DNA of 54,599 nt from VMFW01 sp038058095 (GTDB taxonomy: Bacteria > Patescibacteriota > Minisyncoccia > UBA6257 > 2-01-FULL-56-20): NCBI GenBank assembly GCA_038058095.1, contig JBBUBW010000044.1:1-54599 (forward strand), written 5' to 3'. Shown piece by piece: positions 1 to 8,200 of the stretch. Position numbers and translations under genes: made by a program. The stretch's first letter is position 1, and each line of letters begins with the position of its first letter. The notes beneath the pieces are model-generated. The model worked only from the letters and a program-made list of their open reading frames with translations. It had not been told where the DNA came from and ran no database searches.

Positions 1-73
1 GGTGGACCTACGGGGAGTCGAACCCCGACCTCCTCCATGCCATGGAGGCGTTCTACCGCTATACTATAGGCCC
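1..73 (-). tRNA. tRNA-Ala (anticodon GGC)
   Basis: On the minus strand the acceptor GGGCCTA (67-73) pairs with TAGGTCC (4-10) with one G-T wobble. The anticodon stem CCTCC/GGAGG holds the loop ATGGCAT, giving anticodon GGC (Ala). The T-arm has the usual GGTTCGACTCC. The discriminator A is at position 3 and CC of the CCA tail is encoded at 1-2; the final A would be just outside the window. Confidence 0.95.
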
Positions 74-205
74 ATTAATCACTCTCCACTATATTATCTG
101 TTTATTAATTTTTATCAACCTTCCTCTTGCGAGCTCAAATTCTTTTTTATTTTGATTTTCAATTTTTCTGGATTATACTAGGAAAGTTGAATTTAGACAA
201 TTTTT

Positions 206-277
206 GCCTTCGTAGTTCAATGGACAGAACAAATCCGTCCTAAGGATAAGATGGGGGTTCGATTCCCTCCGAAGGCA
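206..277 (+). tRNA. tRNA-Arg (anticodon CCU)
   Basis: The acceptor GCCTTCG (206-212) pairs with CGAAGGC (270-276) and A277 is the discriminator. The anticodon loop GTCCTAA gives CCU, which reads AGG. The T-arm GGGGTTCGATTCCCT is intact. CCA is not encoded (the bases after A277 are CTG). The anticodon stem has an A-A mismatch at its outer pair. Confidence 0.93.
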
Positions 278-284
278 CTGGTTT

Positions 285-354
285 TCTGCCTAAATGTAAG
301 CGAGGCGGGAAATTATAGGGAGGCGTGCGTGAGCCCTATCTGATGGTAGGCAGA
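285..354. other. structured spacer between two tRNA genes
   Basis: TCTGCCTA (285-292) is perfectly complementary to TAGGCAGA (347-354). Inside it ATAGGG (315-320) pairs with CCCTAT (334-339). The whole inter-tRNA spacer can therefore fold into a roughly 70-nt nested structure. No T-run follows, so it is not an obvious terminator. It could be a processing signal in a tRNA transcript or a dispersed hairpin repeat. Confidence 0.5.
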
Positions 355-374
355 GGTTAAAATAGGAATATAGT

Positions 375-462
375 GGAAGGGTGGCCGAGTGGTTTAAGGC
401 GACGGTCTTGAAAACCGTTATACTCCAAAAGAGTATCGTGAGTTCGAATCTCACCCCTTCCG
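375..462 (+). tRNA. tRNA-Ser (anticodon UGA)
   Basis: The acceptor GGAAGGG pairs with CCCTTCC and G462 is the discriminator, typical of tRNA-Ser. The anticodon loop CTTGAAA gives UGA. A long class II variable arm (TACTCC...GAGTA) and T-arm GAGTTCGAATCTC are present. CCA is not encoded. It lies 17 bases before the Nudix gene. Confidence 0.95.
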
Positions 463-479
463 CAAATAAAATTACACCA

Positions 480-1040
480 ATGCCAAAAATTAAAATCTTA
501 AAGGACGAAATTGTTTTTGATGGCCGTTATCTTAAAACCGTCAAACGCCACTACTTAAGCCGCTCCGGATATCATAAAAATTGGGAGATGGTTAGAAGAA
601 AACTTTTCGGTAGAATTGTGGCTATCATCCCCGTCACTTCAAAAAACGAAATCATCCTCACTAAAATCTATCGCATCCCCCTTAAAAAATACGTCATAGA
701 ACTCTGCGCCGGTTTAACCGACAAAAAAAATGAAACCGAAATCCAAACCATCCGCCGCGAACTTCTAGAAGAAACAGGCTATAAAGTTTCCAAAATCAAA
801 AAGTTAATTGTCGGCCCATATAACAGCGGCCTTTCTGAAACTGAAATGATAATCTACCTCGGCACCAATGCTACAAAAATCACTGAACCAAAACTCGAAG
901 AATCAGAAGATATTGAAGTAGTAAAAATCCTGCTTAAAAAAGCTTATTCTTTCCTAACACATCCCCAAAAAGGGATCTTGGTTGATATTAAAATCTTCTC
1001 AATCTTATTTGTTCTTGAAAAACTTGGTTTTGATATCTAA
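480..1040 (+). CDS. Nudix hydrolase, ADP-ribose/sugar-nucleotide pyrophosphatase type
   Basis: This 186-aa protein probably hydrolyses a nucleoside diphosphate linked to another group. Residues 78-101 form a Nudix box with the invariant RELLEETGY core. The first spacer is GX6E rather than the canonical GX5E. The N-terminal part (GRYLKTVKRHYL) and the internal RIPLKKYVIELCAG resemble the ADP-ribose pyrophosphatase branch, which is an inference because substrate cannot be read from the motif. I chose the ATG at 480, because the longer reading frame from 381 runs straight through tRNA-Ser. No Shine-Dalgarno is visible. The HtrA-like gene follows after 29 bases. Confidence 0.85.
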   Translation: MPKIKILKDEIVFDGRYLKTVKRHYLSRSGYHKNWEMVRRKLFGRIVAIIPVTSKNEIILTKIYRIPLKKYVIELCAGLTDKKNETEIQTIRRELLEETGYKVSKIKKLIVGPYNSGLSETEMIIYLGTNATKITEPKLEESEDIEVVKILLKKAYSFLTHPQKGILVDIKIFSILFVLEKLGFDI

Positions 1041-1056
1041 ATTTATTTGAATAAGG

Positions 1057-1062
1057 TATAAT
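1057..1062 (+). promoter_or_regulatory. -10 box of the HtrA-like gene (leaderless arrangement)
   Basis: A perfect TATAAT ends seven bases before the ATG at 1070. Transcription would start at or next to the start codon, so the mRNA would have essentially no 5' leader. No good -35 is visible. Confidence 0.6.
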
Positions 1063-1069
1063 AATTAAA

Positions 1070-2119
1070 ATGACTGAAGAAAAAGTTATTGCGACTATAA
1101 AAAAAACGATGCCGGCGGTGGTTTCGATTGTAATTACCAAACACCTTGAAGACCTCGAAAAAGAAATTCCAAAGGAACTTTATCCTTTCTTGCCGATGGG
1201 ACCTCACGGTCCCCAACTCCAAATCCCCGATCAGCTCGTCGATAAACGCGGCATGGTTCAAATCGGCGGCGGTTCGGGATTTATTGTTGGAACTAATGGG
1301 GTGATTTTAACCAACAAACATGTCGTAAGTGACGCCAAAGCGGAATATACAGTCCTTATGGACGATGGACGAAAATTTCCAGCCGAGATTTTAACCCGCG
1401 ACCCTATAAACGACGTCGCTATTTTAAGAATCAAAGCCGATAACCTGCCCATTTTAGAGCTCGGTAATTCTTCCAACCTAGAACTGGGCCAAACTGTAAT
1501 TGCGATTGGAAACGCCCTAGGCATTTTCAAAAACACCGTCTCTTTAGGAATCATCTCCGGCCTTTCCAGAGTCATCAGCGCCCAAGCTGATCCCGCCTCT
1601 CCTCCCCAAGAAATGCGCGGATTAATCCAAACCGACGCCGCTATTAACCACGGCAACTCTGGCGGGCCGTTAGTTAATCTGAATGGCTCGATAATCGGAA
1701 TTAATGCCGCTATCGTTTTCGGAGCACAAAACATTGGCTTCGCCCTTCCGATTAATGCCGCCAAGCGCGACCTAAGCGACCTTAAAAAATTCGGTCACAT
1801 CCAGCGTCCCCTTCTAGGTGTTCGATACATTACGATTGACGATAAACTAAAAGATAAAATGAACCTTCCCGTCGACTATGGAGCCCTAGTAGTTAAAGAA
1901 AGCCCTCAAGATCACGGCGTTGTTCCTAAAAGTCCGGCCGAAAAAGCCGGCCTAAGAGAGCGGGATATAATCCTTACTTTAAACAAACAAAAAATCGACT
2001 GCGACCACCCCATCCAAGACTACCTGGAAAATTTAAACGTGGGCGACCAAATTGAACTTATTGTGCTCCGCGGCAAAAAAGAAATGAGAGTCAGACTCGC
2101 CTTAGCTGAAAGAAAGTGA
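1070..2119 (+). CDS. HtrA/DegP-like serine protease with one PDZ domain
   Basis: This 349-aa trypsin-like protease has the HtrA layout. His84 is in TNKHVV, Asp115 in DPINDVAIL and Ser197 in GNSGGPL, forming the triad. A PDZ domain follows at about 248-345 (GLRERDIILTLNKQKI). HtrA proteases degrade or refold damaged proteins. Unlike most family members it has no visible signal peptide or membrane helix: the N-terminus MTEEKVIATIKKTMP is soluble. It may therefore act in the cytoplasm or use an unrecognised export route. The start at 1070 is supported by the -10 box directly upstream. Confidence 0.9.
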   Translation: MTEEKVIATIKKTMPAVVSIVITKHLEDLEKEIPKELYPFLPMGPHGPQLQIPDQLVDKRGMVQIGGGSGFIVGTNGVILTNKHVVSDAKAEYTVLMDDGRKFPAEILTRDPINDVAILRIKADNLPILELGNSSNLELGQTVIAIGNALGIFKNTVSLGIISGLSRVISAQADPASPPQEMRGLIQTDAAINHGNSGGPLVNLNGSIIGINAAIVFGAQNIGFALPINAAKRDLSDLKKFGHIQRPLLGVRYITIDDKLKDKMNLPVDYGALVVKESPQDHGVVPKSPAEKAGLRERDIILTLNKQKIDCDHPIQDYLENLNVGDQIELIVLRGKKEMRVRLALAERK

Positions 2120-2122
2120 TTA

Positions 2123-2157
2123 GAATCGGTTAGTGAAATTTTTGAACTTACCGATTC
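2123..2157. terminator. hairpin between convergent genes
   Basis: GAATCGGT (2123-2130) pairs with ACCGATTC (2150-2157). It lies between the converging HtrA-like and lamin-tail-like genes. There is no clear T-run on either side, so the termination role is tentative. Confidence 0.4.
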
Positions 2158-2208
2158 AATCATCCCAGGAGTTAAACGACGAGGGATTACAACTAATTAG
2201 AGTAATTT

Positions 2209-3177
2209 TTAGTAGCTCCTCTCGTCCACCAGCAAACCGTTCTTATCAAAAATAAAAACCCGATCGTGCCGCTCGTCCAAAAATCTACTCCCAGTCCACA
2301 CTCGCCATTCATAACTCAAAAAATCTCCGTCCTGTCGATGCTTATCAAAGCAACCTCGATAATTCACCTTATCCAAAAAATCGCGGCACTTACTGTCACT
2401 AGTTAGCCACAAAAAATTCATCTCGGGTATCTTACAGGTACCCAGCGATCTTACGTAATCTTCGCATTGCCCACTAAATTCATAAAGTTCAGAACGATCG
2501 CTGTAGGTTTTAGGGCAATCTCTGGGTAAAGCAGGAATAAAATCAAACAAACTTTCAAGATAGCCCGTACACTTATTCAAACGCAAGTTTTGGCCAATTA
2601 TACTTTTAGAAGAATGAATACTCAAAATATGTCCCTTCTTTAAGACAATGTCTCCGGGTGACGTAAGCCCTAAAGGTCCATAAACTTCCACCGCTTGAGG
2701 TATAAACTGGCTACCGCTTTTCCCCTTTAAAACCCACCCAGTCACATCCACCGCCTCGCTTTCTTTAAGATTGGCAGTTAAATTTACGACACCGTACGAT
2801 CTTGAAGACCCCGGCGAAACAGACCCAATCCTGATTTTTTTAAAATAAGGCGATAATTGTTCTAAAGTAAAACCGGCCGGTATTTGAGAGGGATTAATTG
2901 TCGAAGTCGGAGCTGGTTTTGGCTTTATAATTGGCGCCGCTGTTGGCTCTTGTTTTTTTGGAACCGGCTTTATTGCGCTACTAGAGGTGCTTTTTTGAAC
3001 AATCGACGACGTGCTTTTTCTAAAACTATTTAAACTAGAAAAATCTATTTTCTCTACACCAAATCTTTTAAGTGCCCCTGAACTCACTAAGAAAACCAAC
3101 AACGCGAAACCAATTATCAAAACAAAAAAAACAGCCGCATTTCCTTTTCTTTTTTGCCATTTAAATTTTTCCAGCAT
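2209..3177 (-). CDS. membrane-anchored lamin-tail-like extracellular protein
   Basis: This 322-aa protein has a short basic N-terminus, one membrane helix (about 15-35, AVFFVLIIGFALLVFLV) and a Ser/Pro/Lys-rich linker to about residue 100. A C-terminal beta domain follows. The stretch KESEAVDVTGWVLKGKSG resembles a lamin-tail domain, a beta-sandwich often found on bacterial surface proteins. The last 130 residues are Cys-rich (CTGY, CPKTY, CEDY, CKIP, CRDF, CFDK) and could form disulfides outside the cell. I do not recognise a catalytic motif. Its role is unknown, probably in the cell envelope. Confidence 0.65.
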   Translation of the reverse strand: MLEKFKWQKRKGNAAVFFVLIIGFALLVFLVSSGALKRFGVEKIDFSSLNSFRKSTSSIVQKSTSSSAIKPVPKKQEPTAAPIIKPKPAPTSTINPSQIPAGFTLEQLSPYFKKIRIGSVSPGSSRSYGVVNLTANLKESEAVDVTGWVLKGKSGSQFIPQAVEVYGPLGLTSPGDIVLKKGHILSIHSSKSIIGQNLRLNKCTGYLESLFDFIPALPRDCPKTYSDRSELYEFSGQCEDYVRSLGTCKIPEMNFLWLTSDSKCRDFLDKVNYRGCFDKHRQDGDFLSYEWRVWTGSRFLDERHDRVFIFDKNGLLVDERSY

Positions 3178-3360
3178 TTTAACTTAATAATTTGATTCTT
3201 GAATTTTGGCTATATTTATTTCTTTTCTCAAGAAAGTTTAATTTCATATTTCCAAAACATTCGGGTTGCCTGCCCGCCGTAATCTCGACATAGGCAGGAC
3301 GGTAAGATCTTATAATTTATTATAAATATAGGCGATGTTTTAAAAATACTAAATTAAGCC

Positions 3361-5208
3361 CTACTCCACCGTAACCGATTTTGCTAAATTTCTCGGCTTA
3401 TCGACATTATAACCCCTCAAAACCGCGTTCCAATAGGCGAAAAGTTGCAAAGGAACAATAGTGAGAAATGGATAAAGTATTTCCGGCACTTCCGGCACAT
3501 AAATCACATCATCCGCTATTTTTTCTAAATCCTTATTCCCCTCCGTTGTAATTGCTAAAACACGTCCCCCTCTAGCTTTAACCTCCTGAACATTCGAAAA
3601 ATTCTTATCATAAACCAAATCGCGAGGCATGATAAAAACCGAAGGAAAATCCTTATCAATCATCGCAATTGGCCCGTGCTTCAATTCCCCGGCCGCTAAC
3701 CCCTCGGCGTGTGCGTAAGAAATCTCCTTAAGCTTTAACGCGCCTTCATACGCCACTGGATAATTATATTTCCGCCCCAAAAACAAAAAGTCGTCATACT
3801 CCTTGTATTTCGCCGCTAAATTTTTAATCGCCTCGCTTTGAGTCAAAATTTTATCCACCAGCTTCGGCAAGCTTTTGAATACCCGCAAAATTTTATAGGC
3901 CGCCGCATCTGAAAGCTCGCGTTGCTTCCCTAAAAACACCGCTATCTGAAGCAAAATCGCCGACTGTGAAATAAAAGACTTGGTCGCCGCTACCCCAATC
4001 TCCGGACCAACATGCTGATAAACTCCTCCGTGCGTCTCGCGCGCTAAGGTTGAACCAATCACGTTTGTAATTCCAAGTGTCAGAATCTTTTTCTTCTTAG
4101 CCCCTCGCAAAGCCGCCAAGGTGTCTGCCGTCTCACCGGATTGCGAAATCGCTAAAAACACGTCTCCTTTCTGAAAAATCGGACGCCGGTAGTGCCACTC
4201 CGAAGCAATGTCGGTTACTACCGGAAAACCCGCTAGCTCCTCGATAAAAATTTTACCAAGCATCCCCGCATGATGCGCCGTCCCGCTCCCTACAATAATT
4301 AGTCTTTTTACTTTCGAAAGTTCTCCCTCCAGCCCCGCTAAACCTCCTAAAACCGTTTTTTTATTTTTCAAATCAATTCTCCCTCTGCATGAATTTTCAA
4401 GCGCCTTCGATTGTTCAAAAATTTCCTTCAAAGTGAAATCAGGAAAATCGCCTTTCTGCGCCTGCTCAAAATCCCAATCTATATCGTGATGCCTCCGATT
4501 AACCTCCTTATTGTTCAAATTAAAAATCTTATACCCGTCTCGTTTCAAAACCGCCATCTCGCCGTCTTTTAGATAAACCAGCCGCTTGGTGTGTGGCGCG
4601 ATTGGCGTGGCATCCGATGCCACAAAAAACTCATCTTTCCCTATTCCTAAAACCAAAGGGCTGAAATTCCTTGCCACCACGAGCTTTCCGGGTTCTCGCC
4701 GGTCAAAAGACACCACCCCATACGTTCCCTTTGTTTCATTCAAAGCCAACCTTAACGCTTCCTCGAGTTTAATATTTTTGGATTTTTTAACTTCCTCAAC
4801 CAAATGCGCTATGACTTCTGTGTCTGTCTGGGATTTAAATTTATGCCCCTTCTTAATTAAGTCGTTTTTTAGTTCGACATAATTTTCAATAATTCCGTTA
4901 TGCGCCAGCCAAATATTTTTCGAGCAATCCGTGTGTGGATGAGCATTTTTCTCCGTCACTCCGCCATGCGTGGCCCACCGTGAGTGCACTAAACCAGTCG
5001 TTAAATCTCCGTTTATCGCCTTATTTTTTTTAACCTTTCGCTCAAGATAAACCACCGGCCCCACCGCCTTCTCGCTTATCACTCGCCCGCTATCGCTCAT
5101 AACCGCCATTCCGGCCGAATCGTATCCCCTATACTCAAGGTTTCTAATCCCCTCAACCAAAATCGGCGTCGCCTTCCTACCTCCTAAATATCCAAAAATC
5201 CCGCACAT
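3361..5208 (-). CDS. glmS: glutamine--fructose-6-phosphate aminotransferase (isomerizing)
   Basis: This 615-aa enzyme makes glucosamine-6-phosphate from fructose-6-phosphate and glutamine, the first step toward UDP-GlcNAc and peptidoglycan. The N-terminal class II glutamine amidotransferase domain begins MCGIFGYLGG, with Cys2 as nucleophile after Met removal. Two SIS sugar-isomerase domains follow (about 285-420 and 450-600; GSGTAHHAG, ISQSGETADT). The protein ends KPRNLAKSVTVE, the usual GlmS C-terminus. Length is normal for the family. LeuRS lies upstream on the same strand with a 39-base gap. A -10-like TAAAAT sits eight bases before the ATG. Confidence 0.97.
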   Translation of the reverse strand: MCGIFGYLGGRKATPILVEGIRNLEYRGYDSAGMAVMSDSGRVISEKAVGPVVYLERKVKKNKAINGDLTTGLVHSRWATHGGVTEKNAHPHTDCSKNIWLAHNGIIENYVELKNDLIKKGHKFKSQTDTEVIAHLVEEVKKSKNIKLEEALRLALNETKGTYGVVSFDRREPGKLVVARNFSPLVLGIGKDEFFVASDATPIAPHTKRLVYLKDGEMAVLKRDGYKIFNLNNKEVNRRHHDIDWDFEQAQKGDFPDFTLKEIFEQSKALENSCRGRIDLKNKKTVLGGLAGLEGELSKVKRLIIVGSGTAHHAGMLGKIFIEELAGFPVVTDIASEWHYRRPIFQKGDVFLAISQSGETADTLAALRGAKKKKILTLGITNVIGSTLARETHGGVYQHVGPEIGVAATKSFISQSAILLQIAVFLGKQRELSDAAAYKILRVFKSLPKLVDKILTQSEAIKNLAAKYKEYDDFLFLGRKYNYPVAYEGALKLKEISYAHAEGLAAGELKHGPIAMIDKDFPSVFIMPRDLVYDKNFSNVQEVKARGGRVLAITTEGNKDLEKIADDVIYVPEVPEILYPFLTIVPLQLFAYWNAVLRGYNVDKPRNLAKSVTVE

Positions 5209-5216
5209 ATATGCTT

Positions 5217-5222
5217 ATTTTA
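5217..5222 (-). promoter_or_regulatory. -10-like box directly upstream of glmS
   Basis: TAAAAT on the minus strand ends eight bases before the glmS ATG. With normal spacing, transcription would begin at or one base before the start codon. Confidence 0.45.
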
Positions 5223-5247
5223 GCTCATTTCCTTCTCCCAATCAAAA

Positions 5248-8200
5248 CTAAACCACTATACTTATTAATCTCCCCGGCACAAAAACAATCTTCTTCGGCT
5301 TCGTGCCCTGAAGTTGCTCTTTCACTTTTTCACGAGCAAAAACTAATTTTTCCGCTTCCGCCTGCGTGATTCCCACTTCCACTTCCACACTATCCCTCAC
5401 TCTTCCGTTAATCTGGATAACTAAAGTAAATTTCTCGTCCTTAATCAATTTCGAATCATACTTCGGCCAACCGGAAACATGAATTGATTTTTTGTTTCCC
5501 AAAACTCCTTTCCAAATTTCTTCGGCCATATGCGGCGCAAAAGGCGCTAGCAATTTAACAAATATCTTATAGCTTTCAACCGATAACTTTTCGTGTTTCT
5601 CTACCTCGTTCAATAAAATCATCATCGCTGAAACCGCCGTGTTGTAATTCAACGTCTCAATATCTTCCGTCACTTTCTTAATAGTTTTATTCAGTAATCT
5701 TTCAAAATCTTTGCTTTCATTGTCTAACGTCTTACTTCTAACGTCTAACTTTTCAAAAAGTCGCCAGACTCTCTGAAGAAACCGCTCCACTCCCAAAATC
5801 CCCGAATCCCTAAAATCTCCACCTTGCTCAAAAGGCGCCAAAAACATCAGATACATCCTTAAAGTATCCGCCCCAAATTTTTCGATGTATTCGTCCGGAT
5901 TAATCACATTCCCCTTTGATTTCGACATCTTCGCTCCATCTTTAATCAATAGCCCATGTGCCCTAAACTTTTTCGCCGGCTCATCAAAATTAACCAATCC
6001 CCAATCATGAAAAACTTTAGCCAAGAACCTGACGTATAAAAGATGCAAAACAGAATGTTCTGCCCCTCCGGTATACAAATCAATCGGTAACCATTTTTTA
6101 AAAATACTTCTATTGACCTCAAAAATTGATTTTCTACTTTTGAATTTTAAATCGTCATTTTGATTTTTGATTTTTAAATTTTTAATTCCGAGGGCAAGAT
6201 ACCCGAGGTAATACCAAGCTGAATCAAGGAAAGTATCCGAAACATCCGTTTCTCTTCGAGCTTTTTCTTTGCACTTCGGGCATTTTACTTCATAAAAAGA
6301 TTTAACCGAAGCCAAAGGCGACTCCCCTGTTCCTCGCGGCCGAAAATCTTTCACTATCGGCAACTTCACCGGCAAATCTTTCTCTAACACCGCATACCAT
6401 CCCGGCATCTCTTTCTGGTCTCCTTTTCCCGCTTTCGCGCAATTTTCGCAATAAATCATTGGAATCGGCGGCCCCCAATACCTCTGCCTTGAAATCAACC
6501 AATCCCTCAATCTATATTGAATCTTCCTCTCCCCGCCCACAAATTTCGCAATCTCCCACTTCGCTTTCTCGGAATTCATACCATCAAACTTTCCGGAATT
6601 TATCATCGCGCCAGCATCAACATAACCCTGCGGCTCATAAATTTTCCCAACTTCATATAAAGCGATCGCCTTTTCGGCGCGGTTAAGCACTTCAAGCCAA
6701 TGTTCAACTCCTCCGCCCACCTTTCTAATTTCTTCTCGTAAAGTTTTTATGTCATACCACTCAAAAGTAAAATCTTCGTGGGTCTCAAGATTCGACTTTC
6801 CTTGCTTATTTCTATCAAGAATGGCCAAAAAATTAACGGCGAAAGAACGGCGATTAATATTTTTTTTGTCGTTATAATAATGGGAATAAAGAGAACCTAG
6901 AGAGATGAGGTTGATAATATCTTTATAACCAGTCTCCTCGGCAAGCTCTCTTCTTGCAGCATCTTCGAAACTTTCATCTCCCTCCTTTCCGCCTCCTACG
7001 AGCCACGTTGCCTTATCCTTCCATTTTAAGCCAAGAAATTTATTGCTCGCCTTATCATAACCAATTACTGTTACTCCTTGCACATATTGCTCGTTCGATC
7101 GAACCTCGCCAAAATCAGGCACCACTACCTCTCTAACAGATAAATTAAATTTCTTCGCAAACTCAAAATCACGCTCGTCGTGCGCAGGCACCGCCATAAT
7201 CGCTCCCGTGCCATACGAACCCAAAACATAATCCGCCACCCAGATTGGAATTTCTTCGTCATTCGCCGGATTAATCGCCTTCACCCCTTTTAACTCAACC
7301 CCCGTCTTGCCTCTACCTTCTGAAATTCTCTCTTCCTCGGATTTCTCTTTTACCTTTTCTATATATTTTTGAACCTCGGATTTGTTTAGAATTTCGGATT
7401 TCGGATTTCGGATTTCTTGTTCGAGCCACTTATTTTCAGGGGCGAGAACAAGATACGTTGCTCCAAAAAGCGTATCTGGCCGAGTCGTAAATACTTTTAT
7501 TGACGGCAAAAGCGCGTCCAAAATAGCCGGCTCTTCTTTGGCACAAAAATGTGGCTCTTTGGCAAATGTCTTAGTAAGAGGTACGCCAAATCTTGACGCC
7601 AAAAACTCTCCATCCGAAAATGGCACTACTGTATCTCCTAAATCAACGAGAACATCAAAAAAAGAGCAGTTCTTTTTAATAACATCAAATTTAAAGCCTT
7701 TTAGGGCAGCTTCAGTTACAGTCGGCCTATCTTTTTTATCCAAAAAATCACCGCTTGACGGAGTCGCAACTAAAACCACTTTTCCTAACTTTACTCCCCT
7801 CTCTAAAACTCTAAGCGCTACTATTCCTCCGAAAGAATGCCCCAAAATAGCTGTTTGCTCATCTAGCTTACAATTTTTGATAACATAATCCGCTTGTTCA
7901 TCATCGTTTGGCGCGCCTGCGCCAGGTAAAATAGGCACTACGACCTCGTAACCTTGCCCTTCAAGTTCGCCTTTAAGCCACATAAAAAAGTTTCGATCTA
8001 AATGACCGCCCTTACCATGAAGCAAGACGAATCTTTTTATTCCTAATTCTTTATTCTTAATTCTAAATTCAATCTCCGCTCCCTCCGACTTCCCAATCCA
8101 ATTCTCCTGCGCTATCTTAACACGCTCTGACCAGTCAAGATTTTTGAGATCCGCAAGTAAACGATCGGCATATTTCGTAATCCTAAAAAACCACTGCTCC

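Noticed and set aside
381..479. N-terminal extension of the Nudix gene
   Set aside because: It reads through tRNA-Ser(UGA); the ATG at 480 is the only sensible start.
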